Below the pieces are notes generated by a model, which had not been told where the DNA came from, ran no database searches, and was given only the letters and a program-made list of their open reading frames with translations. This document shows, piece after piece, positions 35,708 through 46,398 of a stretch of DNA of 64,000 nt (the first letter of the stretch is position 1; each line of letters starts with the position of its first letter). Position numbers and translations under genes: made by a program. Where the stretch lies: contig CANLEM010000002.1 of assembly GCA_947489685.1 (NCBI GenBank), positions 558,001 to 622,000 of the forward strand. Reading direction: 5' to 3'. Source of the stretch: an uncultured Aquimarina sp. (GTDB taxonomy: Bacteria > Bacteroidota > Bacteroidia > Flavobacteriales > Flavobacteriaceae).

Positions 35708-36580
35708 TTATTTTGCTGCTAATATGTTCCAAGCAGTATCCATATCATCCTGATCCAGATATTGCTTCGCAAATTTATGAATTTCTATCTGGTTAGCCTG
35801 CTGAATTTTATGCTTAATATCCTCTTTGTTATTAACAAATGTTATCGCATCACTTTTTTCTGGTATACGCTCTATATTAGCTAGTTTACCAAGGTCATTA
35901 CCTGTGAAAACACTACTTTTTCTTATTTCTTCAGGTAAGTTATCAATACCCATCCCAATTGTACTTAATGGTTTAGGAACCTCAAACATTCCTAAATTTG
36001 CTCTTGTATACCAATTTCCTCCCATTCGAGCAACTTGATCAATTTTATGTTGATCGATTTTACCGTTTTCATCAAGGATTTTCTCATCTATATGCATGAG
36101 TAATACTTCGCAAATAATAAGATTGCCCGCTCCTCCCTGATCTCCCATTGGGATTATCTCATTAACCTTGCACTCAAACTGCACTGGTGATTCTGCTACC
36201 CGAAAAGGCTTTACCTTCTCTGAGGGTTTCATACTTAACCCAGCTTTTACAAACTCATTAATATCCTTGGCATATTCTGTACTAGATAATGACATCTGTT
36301 GTACTATATCGTAATTAACAATATTTATGACAACTTCTTTGGTTTCTGCCGCGTTTTCTAATGTATGCTTGCTGGTATTATCTCTTACTCTTCTCGCAGG
36401 AGAAAAAATTAGAATAGGTGGATTAGCACTAAATACATTAAAAAAACTGAACGGTGATAAATTAGGGTTACCATTTTTATCAATCGTACTTGCAAAAGCA
36501 ATCGGCCTAGGACCTATTGCTCCCAACATAAAACCATGTAGTTTTCCGGTAGTAACCACCGAAGGGTCAATTGTAATCAT
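35708..36580 (-). CDS. flavin reductase family protein
   Basis: 290 residues from MITIDPSVV. A longer reading from 36601 would place the start inside the -7 box at 36599, so it is rejected. The FMN-binding flavin reductase-like domain covers residues 1-190 (GAIGPRPIAFASTID, NLSPFSFFNVFSANPPIL, GLSMKPSEKV), fitting the split-barrel family that reduces or binds FMN. The C-terminal 90 residues are a helical extension. The partner oxygenase, if any, is not here. It is upstream of DUF3127 in the same transcript. Confidence 0.88.
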   Translation of the reverse strand: MITIDPSVVTTGKLHGFMLGAIGPRPIAFASTIDKNGNPNLSPFSFFNVFSANPPILIFSPARRVRDNTSKHTLENAAETKEVVINIVNYDIVQQMSLSSTEYAKDINEFVKAGLSMKPSEKVKPFRVAESPVQFECKVNEIIPMGDQGGAGNLIICEVLLMHIDEKILDENGKIDQHKIDQVARMGGNWYTRANLGMFEVPKPLSTIGMGIDNLPEEIRKSSVFTGNDLGKLANIERIPEKSDAITFVNNKEDIKHKIQQANQIEIHKFAKQYLDQDDMDTAWNILAAK

Positions 36581-36598
36581 ATTTTGTTTTATCTTGAA

Positions 36599-36606
36599 CA
36601 AAGATA
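36599..36606 (-). promoter_or_regulatory. -7 box of the flavin reductase/DUF3127 operon
   Basis: The minus strand reads TATCTTTG, exactly TAnnTTTG, 19 bases before the ATG at 36580. It decides the start against 36601. Confidence 0.55.
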
Positions 36607-36715
36607 ACTAAAGTTTTGCCTCTTAATTAGAATAACAATGCCTTTTAGTATTCGATATATAAACAATAATATTGTTTAAAAACGTTTATATTTAGGATTT
36701 AGTTAACAAGTCTAT

Positions 36716-37903
36716 ATGAATTTCTCAGACGAGCGTAATTTTTCAAGCTATTTTATCATTATAGCTGTTCTAGTGATCACCATTCTGGTCTTATGGAATA
36801 CGTCTCTATTTTTACAAAGATTCAAAGATGATGAGCGTACAAAGATTGAAATTTGGGCGCAATCGCAAGAGGCAATTAACAGTGAACAATCCGACGATTA
36901 TCTTGACTTGGTACTTTTAATCGGTGGAACTAATAAATCTATTCCTATTATTATTACAGATGCAAAAGGAGATTTTATTCGAGATACATTAGGAAAACCT
37001 GATCCCAGTTATTTTCAGAACTTATCAGAGAATGTAATTAATAATGAATCGAAACTTAAATCATATCTTAAAAAAATAAAGTCAGAAAATGACCCTATCG
37101 AACTGGACTTAAAAGGTAATGTGCAATATATCTATTATGGGCACTCTGATGTTTTAAACAAACTCAAATACTATCCCATTGCAATAGCCTTAATTTTATT
37201 TTTATTGATCGGAGTAATCTATTTCTTTTTTACCACCTCCAAAGCAAGTGAACAAAATAAACTTTGGGCTGGTATGGCCAAAGAAACTGCGCATCAAATA
37301 GGAACTCCTCTATCTTCATTAGTAGGATGGAATGAAATTTTGAAAGTTGAAAACGTTAACCCAGAGTACATTGTCGAAATAGAAAAAGATATTTCTAGAT
37401 TAAAAGTAATTACCGAACGGTTTTCTAAAATAGGTTCTATTCCTAATCTTGAAGAGGTAGATATCATTGAGGAAACTCGAAATGCATATACTTATTTACA
37501 ATCTAGAAGTTCTAAATTGATCCATTTCTCTCTGGATTTACCAGAAAAACCGATTTATGTTTCTTTAAACTCTCAATTATATAGCTGGACCATCGAAAAT
37601 CTTGTGAAAAACGCTATCGATGCAATGCGTGGAAAAGGAGATCTTAAAATTGATCTTACCCAAGATGCTAAACGTGTATTTATACGAATAACAGATACCG
37701 GAAAAGGGATTCCTAAAGGAAAGTTTACAAAAATATTTGAACCCGGATACACCTCAAAAAGCAGAGGTTGGGGGTTAGGACTATCTCTTGCCAAAAGGAT
37801 AATAGAAGAGTACCATTCTGGAAGAATCAAGGTGCTTAAATCAGATATGGGCAAAGGGACAACTTTTCAAATTACACTTCTCAAAATTGAAACTAAGGTA
37901 TAA
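36716..37903 (+). CDS. membrane sensor histidine kinase
   Basis: 395 residues. Helices at about 12-32 and 152-175 flank an extracytoplasmic sensor domain of about 120 residues. The kinase core follows: the H-box AKETAHQIGTPLSSL with phospho-acceptor His193, N-box VKNAIDAM, G1 DTGKGIP and G2 WGLGLSLAKRI. Its HisKA region is of the short HQIGTPL type common in Bacteroidota. No response regulator is adjacent, so it is an orphan kinase and its stimulus is unknown. The small zinc-ribbon gene follows 44 bases later. Confidence 0.93.
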   Translation: MNFSDERNFSSYFIIIAVLVITILVLWNTSLFLQRFKDDERTKIEIWAQSQEAINSEQSDDYLDLVLLIGGTNKSIPIIITDAKGDFIRDTLGKPDPSYFQNLSENVINNESKLKSYLKKIKSENDPIELDLKGNVQYIYYGHSDVLNKLKYYPIAIALILFLLIGVIYFFFTTSKASEQNKLWAGMAKETAHQIGTPLSSLVGWNEILKVENVNPEYIVEIEKDISRLKVITERFSKIGSIPNLEEVDIIEETRNAYTYLQSRSSKLIHFSLDLPEKPIYVSLNSQLYSWTIENLVKNAIDAMRGKGDLKIDLTQDAKRVFIRITDTGKGIPKGKFTKIFEPGYTSKSRGWGLGLSLAKRIIEEYHSGRIKVLKSDMGKGTTFQITLLKIETKV

Positions 37904-37947
37904 CAATCTCCCACTGTATACGTTATATAGTTCCAAATCCAATTAAT

Positions 37948-38310
37948 GTGAAAACAGAATATATTATTCTTAAAGAGGCAACACTCACTAATAACTGTCC
38001 AGAATGCTACTCTACCGATGGGATGACTCTTGCTTTTAAACAAGAAAAGTTAAGATCAAAATTATTGATCAAAACAAATAAAAACGTAATCGAAAGTATT
38101 CATTGTGGTAAGTGCGAAACTCAAATTTTTGCAGGACAATGGACAAAAGATATAGAGCGCGTATACGAGTATCATAAAAAAACGATCTCATCCAAACCTT
38201 CTTCAATAAGGTTCACCGGACTGTTTTATGTACTATTATTTTTACTCTTACTATTAGTGAGTCTAGGATACACATACCTATATCATCCTAATATATTAGG
38301 CTTAAACTAA
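37948..38310 (+). CDS. small zinc-ribbon membrane protein
   Basis: 120 residues, start GTG at 37948 (the ATG two bases earlier is out of frame and runs straight into a stop). Two cysteine pairs, CPEC (17 and 20) and CGKC (53 and 56), form a likely zinc ribbon. A single transmembrane helix at about 88-110 anchors the C-terminus, with the ribbon presumably in the cytoplasm. I know of no function. It follows the orphan histidine kinase closely on the same strand and may be cotranscribed, so a link in signalling is possible but unproven. It ends three bases before the convergent thioesterase gene. Confidence 0.7.
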   Translation: MKTEYIILKEATLTNNCPECYSTDGMTLAFKQEKLRSKLLIKTNKNVIESIHCGKCETQIFAGQWTKDIERVYEYHKKTISSKPSSIRFTGLFYVLLFLLLLLVSLGYTYLYHPNILGLN

Positions 38311-38313
38311 CAC

Positions 38314-38724
38314 CTAATATCGAGACATTACTTGCTTAAGTTCTTCTGTGATTTTAAATGTTTTATCACTATTAAAATCAAAGCAAACGGCAACATCATG
38401 ACCCTCTGCACATAATACTCCTTCATCATTGTATAACTTGTGATATAGTCCAAAACTCGAGTTTTTTATAAACTCCACTTTTGTTTTAATCACAACATTA
38501 CCAGGAAAAAAGAGTGGGTGTTTAAAATCACATTTGGTCGAAACCAACATGGGTCCTTTTTTTGTCTCCTCATATAATTTTGCTAACCCGGTTACATCCC
38601 AAAATTGAACTCGTGCACTTTGCATGTATTTCATGAAATTTACGTTGTTCACATGTTGATACGTATCCATTTCACTCCAATCAATCCGAAGTTTTAAGGA
38701 TAATTTAAAATCTTTGTCCTGCAT
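38314..38724 (-). CDS. acyl-CoA thioesterase (4HBT/YbgC type)
   Basis: 136-residue hot-dog fold thioesterase. The catalytic region WSEMDTYQHVNNVNFMKYM, with an acidic residue before the HVNN motif, is typical of the 4-hydroxybenzoyl-CoA thioesterase/YbgC group, as are RVQFWD and GHDVAVCFD. The physiological acyl-CoA is unknown. It lies six bases downstream of the HIT gene and is cotranscribed with it. Confidence 0.9.
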   Translation of the reverse strand: MQDKDFKLSLKLRIDWSEMDTYQHVNNVNFMKYMQSARVQFWDVTGLAKLYEETKKGPMLVSTKCDFKHPLFFPGNVVIKTKVEFIKNSSFGLYHKLYNDEGVLCAEGHDVAVCFDFNSDKTFKITEELKQVMSRY

Positions 38725-38730
38725 GATACA

Positions 38731-39120
38731 TTATAAATTCGATTGAATTTGAGAGGCTAATGCTTCAAATTCTGAATTTGACATAGAAATTTTGTGCTGA
38801 AACGTCATTTCTTGCATCCCGTTTAACGGAATAAGATGTACATGCACATGCGGCACCTCTAATCCAACAACGGCAATCCCGATACGTTTACAAGAGACTG
38901 TTTTTTTAAGAGCTTTGGCTACTTTTCGCGAAAATCGCATCAAACCAAGATACTCATCTTCTTCTAGGTCAAATATTTTGTCTTCTTCCTTTTTAGGAAT
39001 GCATAATGTATGTCCTTTGGCATTAGGACTAATGTCTAAAAAAGCAAAGAAATTCTCATCTTCAGCTATTTTAAAAGACGGAATTTCACCATTAATAATT
39101 TTAGTGAATAGGGTAGGCAT
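38731..39120 (-). CDS. HIT family protein
   Basis: 129-residue histidine triad nucleotide hydrolase or transferase. The motif HVHVHLIPL carries the three histidines; the N-terminal LFTKIINGEIPSFKI and FLDISPNAKGHTLCIPK are classical for the HINT branch. It probably hydrolyses nucleoside phosphoramidates such as AMP-lysine. The order greA, HIT, thioesterase on one strand is, as I recall, common in flavobacteria, though a terminator after greA separates transcription here at least partly. Confidence 0.95.
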   Translation of the reverse strand: MPTLFTKIINGEIPSFKIAEDENFFAFLDISPNAKGHTLCIPKKEEDKIFDLEEDEYLGLMRFSRKVAKALKKTVSCKRIGIAVVGLEVPHVHVHLIPLNGMQEMTFQHKISMSNSEFEALASQIQSNL

Positions 39121-39186
39121 TAATAAAATTTTAGTCGGTTTATGAATTCGAAATATAATCTATTTATTTGTAAGTCTAAACCATAA

Positions 39187-39218
39187 AAAACCCTTTTTTG
39201 CAATTAAAAAAGGGTTTT
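39187..39218 (-). terminator. terminator of greA
   Basis: AAAACCCTTTTTT, loop of six, AAAAAAGGGTTTT: a 13-bp stem. On the minus strand it continues into TTATGG after a run of six T, fitting the end of greA just upstream. Confidence 0.85.
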
Positions 39219-39238
39219 AACATTACTAAAATTTATTT

Positions 39239-39715
39239 TTATTCTCTTGTGATCTCTACAACATCAAATTTCATGACACCATTAGGCACCTGAATCTCTG
39301 CTATTTCGCCAACACTTTTACCCAAAAGGCCTTTCCCAATTGGAGAATCTACTGATATTTTTCCTGTTTTAAGGTCGGCTTCACTTTGCGCAACCAGCTT
39401 ATAAGTCATCTCGGCACCATTTATTTGATTTTTGATCTTTACCGTAGAATGAATTAATGCTTTTGAGGTGTCTAATTGTGATTCATCGATTAAACGCGCA
39501 CCGGCTAGGGTTTCCTCTAATTTAGAAATCCTCATCTCTAGTAATCCTTGAGCTTCTTTTGCCGCATCATATTCGGCATTTTCACTCAAATCACCTTTAT
39601 CACGTGCTTCTGCTATTGCTTGAGAAGCCTTTGGGCGTTCTATATCCTTAAGATTATTTAACTCATCTCTTAATTTTTTTAGCCCCTCTGCAGTATAATA
39701 AGATACTTTGCTCAT
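39239..39715 (-). CDS. greA: transcription elongation factor GreA
   Basis: 158 residues from MSKVSYYT; the frame is open 25 residues further, but that stretch covers the promoter and leader hairpin and is not conserved. GreA rescues backtracked RNA polymerase by stimulating transcript cleavage. The N-terminal coiled coil (LRDELNNLKDIERPKAS, with DLSENAEYDAAKEAQ holding the acidic tip) and the C-terminal domain (ISVDSPIGKGLLGKSVGE) are normal. Its leader contains a terminator-like hairpin, a possible autoregulatory device. Confidence 0.96.
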   Translation of the reverse strand: MSKVSYYTAEGLKKLRDELNNLKDIERPKASQAIAEARDKGDLSENAEYDAAKEAQGLLEMRISKLEETLAGARLIDESQLDTSKALIHSTVKIKNQINGAEMTYKLVAQSEADLKTGKISVDSPIGKGLLGKSVGEIAEIQVPNGVMKFDVVEITRE

Positions 39716-39738
39716 AACTTCATCGTTTATATAAATAC

Positions 39739-39763
39739 AAAAAATCCCATAGGTATGGGATTT
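39739..39763 (-). promoter_or_regulatory. terminator-like hairpin in the greA leader
   Basis: On the minus strand AAATCCCA, loop TACCTA, TGGGATTT is followed by TTTG, giving six T after GGGA. It starts about where transcription should begin from the box at 39770 and ends about 20 bases before the greA ATG, so it resembles an attenuator. Confidence 0.5.
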
Positions 39764-39769
39764 GTTATT

Positions 39770-39777
39770 CAAAGATA
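39770..39777 (-). promoter_or_regulatory. -7 box of greA
   Basis: The minus strand reads TATCTTTG, exactly TAnnTTTG, 55 bases before the ATG at 39715. A second match, TAAATTTG, lies at 39800-39807. Confidence 0.55.
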
Positions 39778-39835
39778 ACAAAAATTTCATGGAAGATTAC
39801 AAATTTACGTAATTTGCCGATACAATAATAGTGTT

Positions 39836-40267
39836 ATGAAAAAGATAGTATTCGTAGTTAGTTTGATTTTAATAATATCGTGTAGTAGTGATGATGGCCC
39901 TGATAACAACCAGTTTTTACCTAATGTAAGTATTAACTATCAAATTAATCTTAATCTACCTCAATTTAACCAACTTGATTTTCCTGGAAATCATTTTATC
40001 GATAGAACTCAAAATGGTAGTATTAGAGGTATTATTATTTACAATGTTGACAATGTGCAATACAGCGCTTTTGAGTTAAGTGATCCTAATCATACACCCA
40101 ATACATGTTCTACACAATCTGTCGAGGGAATTACATCTACATGTGATTGTGATGATGGAAATAGTTATAATATAGTAACCGGACAACAAACCGCTGGAGA
40201 AGGTCAATTTGGATTGAGACGTTATAATATCCGCAGAGACGGAAACACTCTTACAATAACCAACTAA
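39836..40267 (+). CDS. small lipoprotein with degenerate Rieske-like region
   Basis: 143 residues. The signal peptide ends in LIISC with lipidated Cys16 followed by SSDDG, a Bacteroidota surface-export type sequence. The mature part is beta-rich. A stretch with two cysteine groups (NTCSTQSVEG and STCDCDDGNSYNIVTG) is laid out like the two metal loops of Rieske proteins, but the histidine ligands are missing, so it cannot hold a normal [2Fe-2S] cluster. Similar lipoproteins are common in flavobacteria. Function unknown; the Rieske relation is inference. Confidence 0.75.
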   Translation: MKKIVFVVSLILIISCSSDDGPDNNQFLPNVSINYQINLNLPQFNQLDFPGNHFIDRTQNGSIRGIIIYNVDNVQYSAFELSDPNHTPNTCSTQSVEGITSTCDCDDGNSYNIVTGQQTAGEGQFGLRRYNIRRDGNTLTITN

Positions 40268-40292
40268 CACTAAGATTAGTTATAGGTAAGTA

Positions 40293-41408
40293 TTATTTCC
40301 AATTATATGCCCAGTCTTTCCAGACAACATCTAGGCCTTTTTGCCTTAACATAGCTACCACAGCTTCTGTAGGCCGTTCGTCTGAGATTTCGAATTGTTC
40401 TAGAGATTGTGGTTCTACGACATAACCACCAGGATTTGTTTTAGACTCTGCACTAATTGATGTTATTCCTAAACCAACAACGTTTTCTCTAAACACTTCA
40501 CTCTCTCGAGTAGACATTGATAATTCTACGTCTTCATCTAATAACCTGTATGCACAAATTAATTGAACCAAATCTGAATCGGTCATAGCTACTTTGGGCT
40601 CTAAACCTCCAGAATGTGGCCGTAATCTTGGAAATGATATTGAATATTTTGTTTTCCAGTAGGTCTTTTGCAAATACTGTAAATGTAAGGCCGTAAAAAA
40701 GCTATCGGCTCTCCAATCTTCTAATCCAAATAATGCTCCTAACCCAATTTTATGAATTCCTGCACGACCTAATCGATCTGGTGTCTCTAGTCTATATTCA
40801 AAATTAGACTTTCGGCCCTTGGGGTGATGTTTCTTATATTCTTCTTTATGATAGGTTTCTTGATACACTAATACGGCATATAATCCGTTTTGGATTAGCA
40901 TTTCGTAATCTGTCTGATCCAATGGCTGTACTTCAATGGTAATATTGGCAAATTTTGATTGTATGAGTCTAATTGCATTATTAATATAATCTACTCCTAC
41001 TGTTTTGTTGGCTTCGCCTGTAACCAAAAGTATGTGATTATAGCCTTTAGATTTTAAGAAATCTATTTCTTTTAAAATTTCTTGATCCGTTAATGTTCTT
41101 CTGGGGATTTTATTAGTCATACTAAACCCACAATATGTACATATATTTTGGCATTCATTGCTCAAATACATCGGCGCATACATTTGTATTGTATTTCCAA
41201 AGCGCTTTTTGGTTATAGCACTACTTAGCTGCGCCATCTCTTCTAAATAGGGTTTGGCAGCAGGTGAAATTAACGCTTTAAAATCTTCGAGATTACGGCT
41301 GGATTTATGCAGAGCTTGCAATACATCATTTTCATTTTTTGCAAGAATTTCGGATAAAGTTTCATCCCAATTATACTGATCAAATATGTTTTTAAAATCA
41401 CTATTCAT
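40293..41408 (-). CDS. thiH: 2-iminoacetate synthase ThiH
   Basis: 371-residue radical SAM enzyme that cleaves tyrosine to dehydroglycine (2-iminoacetate) for the thiazole ring of thiamine, the oxygen-independent alternative to ThiO. The CxxxCxxC cluster motif is in [15 protein letters not shown], and the ThiH-type [14 protein letters not shown] follows near the C-terminus. The start overlaps the end of thiG by eight bases. It is the last gene of the thi operon. Confidence 0.97.
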   Translation of the reverse strand: MNSDFKNIFDQYNWDETLSEILAKNENDVLQALHKSSRNLEDFKALISPAAKPYLEEMAQLSSAITKKRFGNTIQMYAPMYLSNECQNICTYCGFSMTNKIPRRTLTDQEILKEIDFLKSKGYNHILLVTGEANKTVGVDYINNAIRLIQSKFANITIEVQPLDQTDYEMLIQNGLYAVLVYQETYHKEEYKKHHPKGRKSNFEYRLETPDRLGRAGIHKIGLGALFGLEDWRADSFFTALHLQYLQKTYWKTKYSISFPRLRPHSGGLEPKVAMTDSDLVQLICAYRLLDEDVELSMSTRESEVFRENVVGLGITSISAESKTNPGGYVVEPQSLEQFEISDERPTEAVVAMLRQKGLDVVWKDWAYNWK

Positions 41409-42171
41409 TTAAAAAACTTGTTAACGGGCTGCTAGCCTCTGCATGTTGTTTCATTGGAGCTAATTTTGCATTATACGCCATCCGACCTGCCTCAACGGCC
41501 ATCTTAAACGCTTTTGCCATTTCTATAGGTTGTTGCGATACTGCAATAGCTGTATTTACCAGTACAGCATCAGCACCAATCTCCATAGCATGGGCAGCAT
41601 GTGATGGACTTCCGATACCTGCATCCACTATTACAGGCACATTGCTTTGTTCGATTATAATTTCTAAAAACTCTAATGTTTTTAACCCTTTATTACTACC
41701 TATTGGTGCTCCTAATGGCATTACACACTGGGCACCTACTTCTTCGAGACGTTTGCAAAGTACCGGGTCTGCATGAATGTAAGGCATAACTACAAATCCC
41801 AGTTTCACCAATTCTTCTGCAGCCTTTAACGTTTCGATTGGATCGGGTAATAAATATTTTGGGTCTGGATGAATTTCTAGTTTTATCCAATTCGTTTCTA
41901 AAGCTTCGCGAGCTAGTTGGGCTGCAAAAACTGCTTCCTTGGCATCTCGAACCCCTGATGTATTTGGTAACAAATTAATTCTGGGATGATCTAGGTGACT
42001 TAAAATATCATCATTTTCATTATTCACATCAACTCTTTTGAGAGCTACTGTAATCAATTCGCTCTCTGATTCGAGCAATGCTTTTCTCATCAAATCAGAA
42101 GAACTAAATTTTCCTGTTCCTGTAAATAAACGAGATGAAAATTCCTTATCTGCAATCTTTAGTTTATTCAT
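41401..42171 (-). CDS. thiG: thiazole synthase
   Basis: 256-residue TIM-barrel enzyme combining deoxyxylulose phosphate, iminoacetate and the ThiS thiocarboxylate into the thiazole phosphate. Recognised by [13 protein letters not shown], the [13 protein letters not shown] region, and the phosphate-binding [31 protein letters not shown]. Its ATG overlaps the thiE stop by one base (TAATG), so translation is coupled. Confidence 0.97.
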   Translation of the reverse strand: MNKLKIADKEFSSRLFTGTGKFSSSDLMRKALLESESELITVALKRVDVNNENDDILSHLDHPRINLLPNTSGVRDAKEAVFAAQLAREALETNWIKLEIHPDPKYLLPDPIETLKAAEELVKLGFVVMPYIHADPVLCKRLEEVGAQCVMPLGAPIGSNKGLKTLEFLEIIIEQSNVPVIVDAGIGSPSHAAHAMEIGADAVLVNTAIAVSQQPIEMAKAFKMAVEAGRMAYNAKLAPMKQHAEASSPLTSFLNE

Positions 42172-42803
42172 TACTTTAGACTATACGTGTTTTTTATATT
42201 TTCAATCTTTTCTTTTAAATTGTTTTGGTTCGTAAGCATTCCTGAAACTGCAACTCCAGACAAACCTACATCCATGAGGTCTTTAACATCCTTTTCGATT
42301 ATCCCTCCGATTGCGATTACTGGCACATTAGCACTAAAGTTTTTCAACTTTGAGAAAATACTTTTATATCCATCAATCCCCAATATTGGACTTAATTTAT
42401 TTTTTGTAGTTGTATGTCTATAAGGTCCTAGACCTATATAATCTACTCCTGATTCAATATGTTGTCTGCAATCATCAATAGTATTTGCTGTGCCACCAAT
42501 AATGAAATTGTTACCTAAAATTTTTCTTGCTTCATTGATACTAGTATCTGTTAACCCTAAATGAACACCATCTGCCAAAACCGCTTTAGCAACGCCAATA
42601 TTATCATTAACAATCATTATAGCTTCATATTGATCACAAATATTTCTACATTTCATAGCTGTCTCAAGATATGTAGCGATATCAGTATTTTTTAAACGTA
42701 ATTGAATCCATCTACCTCCCGCATCACAAACATTTTTAATATTAGAAAGATGCTCTTGAGGAGTAACCCCTTGTGATATGTATTGTAATTGAATTTCTTT
42801 CAT
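42171..42803 (-). CDS. thiE: thiamine phosphate synthase
   Basis: 210 residues. Joins HMP diphosphate with thiazole phosphate to thiamine phosphate. [43 protein letters not shown] and the closing [12 protein letters not shown] are the diphosphate- and thiazole-binding elements of true ThiE. It is the more canonical of two ThiE/TenI-fold proteins in this operon (the other is at 43600). It lies between thiD and thiG, and its stop overlaps the thiG start. Confidence 0.94.
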   Translation of the reverse strand: MKEIQLQYISQGVTPQEHLSNIKNVCDAGGRWIQLRLKNTDIATYLETAMKCRNICDQYEAIMIVNDNIGVAKAVLADGVHLGLTDTSINEARKILGNNFIIGGTANTIDDCRQHIESGVDYIGLGPYRHTTTKNKLSPILGIDGYKSIFSKLKNFSANVPVIAIGGIIEKDVKDLMDVGLSGVAVSGMLTNQNNLKEKIENIKNTYSLK

Positions 42804-42814
42804 CTTAGTATTAG

Positions 42815-43579
42815 TTATATTTTATGATATCCTAATAATGTTTTGTTTGAACTCAATATCTTTTCTGTATATCTTTTTCCTCTGAAACATGCTTTAACCA
42901 AAGGAAAACCTAATACCAATTGAGCCGTAATTGCAGAAGAAAGGACACAACCGCTTCCGTGTTTGTCAGAACAGTTATTTCTTTTAGGTTTTAATACAAA
43001 ACGCTTTCCGCTCTTTGTGAATAATTCGTCTTTTCCTATATCTTCATTTCTATGACCTCCTTTTAAAAGCAGATTTGTTTTTGTACTTATATATTTTATA
43101 GTTTCTTGAATTGTTCTATCATGATATAATTTTTCAATTTCCAGATAATTTGGAGTCAATAAGTATATCTTACTTAAAATTGTATCAAACTGTTGTCTTG
43201 AATTTATTTGACTAGATGGATCATGAAAATCAAAACTCGAGCTTGAGCTTAATATTGGATCCCAAATTATGTTTAGTTTAGGATTTTTAGACAGTAATAC
43301 ATCAACAATTTCATGCAACACATTCCAATTTTCTATGATCCCGATTTTTACAAAATCAATGGCAAAACGATCAAATAGTAAATCAATCTGACGTTTCATC
43401 AATTCAATACTTGTCCAATGGCATGATGTAAAATCAATATCATTTTGAACCGTATTCGCTGTACAAACAGATAATCCATATACTTTTAATGCTTCAAAAG
43501 TTTTGACATCTGCCGTGATTCCTGCTCCATTAGATGGATCAAATCCAGCAATTGTTAGGGTATATGGACGTTGTTTCAT
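42815..43579 (-). CDS. thiD: hydroxymethylpyrimidine (phosphate) kinase
   Basis: 254-residue ribokinase-fold enzyme that phosphorylates hydroxymethylpyrimidine and its phosphate. The N-terminal TIAGFDPSNGAGITADVKT and the anion-hole motif DKHGSGCVLSSAI are clear. It is a little shorter and more diverged than E. coli ThiD but keeps the catalytic Cys-containing motif. Spaced 11 bases from thiE and 20 from the TenI-like gene, within the thi operon. Confidence 0.93.
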   Translation of the reverse strand: MKQRPYTLTIAGFDPSNGAGITADVKTFEALKVYGLSVCTANTVQNDIDFTSCHWTSIELMKRQIDLLFDRFAIDFVKIGIIENWNVLHEIVDVLLSKNPKLNIIWDPILSSSSSFDFHDPSSQINSRQQFDTILSKIYLLTPNYLEIEKLYHDRTIQETIKYISTKTNLLLKGGHRNEDIGKDELFTKSGKRFVLKPKRNNCSDKHGSGCVLSSAITAQLVLGFPLVKACFRGKRYTEKILSSNKTLLGYHKI

Positions 43580-43599
43580 CTGTGTTTTCTTAAAAGTAC

Positions 43600-44205
43600 T
43601 TATCTATCTTTTTTAATAGTTTTAAGCGTGTCATAAATGGCTTGAAAACTCTCTAAAGGTTTCTCTGCATTCCATATTCCGCCCAAAACACCAACACCTT
43701 TGTATCCAAGATCAAATGTTGCCTGTAAGGTCTTTTGGTTAATCCCGCCCATTCCTATTACGAATGCGTCTAGATCATTTACATCAAAACCTTTTCCTTG
43801 ATATCCCGCTTTTGAAATTGAACCAAAAACCGGACTCAGTAACACATATTCAAAATCAACAATACAATTTTTGATATCTTCTTTAGAATGAAAAGAACTG
43901 CTTACTTTCAGGCCTTTGTTTTCATAACTTTTCACATATTCTTCTAGTGTATTACCCAAATCCAATCGTGGTTGTTCTTGAATATGAATACCTCTAAGAT
44001 CAAACTCCAGACATAATTCATGAAACTGATGTAGCATTATTCGGTTGTGATATTTATCTTCTATCTCACCAAGTAACATCCTATACCCCTCAATATCCAG
44101 AGTCGGTTTTCTAAAATGGAGTACATCTAATCCTTTTCGAAAAAGTTCATTAATCTGATGAGATTCATTTTCTAATTCCCGTTCTGATGTAAGTATTATT
44201 AGCAT
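43600..44205 (-). CDS. second ThiE/TenI-fold protein
   Basis: 201 residues of the ThiE/TenI TIM-barrel fold, much diverged from the canonical ThiE two genes downstream. It keeps LDVLHFRKP, HQFHELCLEFDLRGIHI, SSSFHSKEDI, YVLLSPVFGSISKAGYQ and FVIGMGGI, but lacks the clean diphosphate-binding pattern. It could be a second thiamine phosphate synthase or a TenI-like thiazole tautomerase, which in Bacillus aromatises the ThiG product. The place between thiC and thiD is usual in Bacteroidota, so it is a conserved member, not a random duplicate. Confidence 0.82.
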   Translation of the reverse strand: MLIILTSERELENESHQINELFRKGLDVLHFRKPTLDIEGYRMLLGEIEDKYHNRIMLHQFHELCLEFDLRGIHIQEQPRLDLGNTLEEYVKSYENKGLKVSSSFHSKEDIKNCIVDFEYVLLSPVFGSISKAGYQGKGFDVNDLDAFVIGMGGINQKTLQATFDLGYKGVGVLGGIWNAEKPLESFQAIYDTLKTIKKDR

Positions 44206-44217
44206 TGCATGTTCTTA

Positions 44218-46125
<1,908 letters not shown>

Positions 46126-46326
46126 CTACCCACCTTGGGTGGCTTTTATAATCGTTATATTGTCGTTTTCCTCTACAATAGCCCGATCCCACCTTTCTTT
46201 TGTAATTATTTCATTATTAATAGCTATAGCTATTCCATTAGTAGCAATATTCAAATGCTTCAATAACATATAGACTGAAGTATTTTCTGAAATGGATTGG
46301 GATTGATTATTAACGTTTATGGTCAT
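46126..46326 (-). CDS. thiS: sulfur carrier protein ThiS
   Basis: 66-residue ubiquitin-fold carrier. It ends in the Gly-Gly needed for adenylation and thiocarboxylation (KATQGG), with IAIAINNEIITKERW and DNITIIKATQ as family landmarks. It is the first gene behind the TPP riboswitch. Codons 2-4 (46315-46322 on the minus strand, CCATAAAC) are complementary to a leader segment, so its translation is probably the controlled step. The activating enzyme ThiF is not encoded in this operon. Confidence 0.94.
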   Translation of the reverse strand: MTINVNNQSQSISENTSVYMLLKHLNIATNGIAIAINNEIITKERWDRAIVEENDNITIIKATQGG

Positions 46327-46398
46327 ATCATTGTTTAGATTAATCCATAAACTTTAGGCTACGTGCACCTTTTTAAAGAAGATAAATCACACGGTATC

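Noticed and set aside
39716-39790. Extended GreA N-terminus
   Set aside because: The extra 25 residues cover the predicted promoter and leader hairpin, and GreA proteins start at the MSKVSYYT position.
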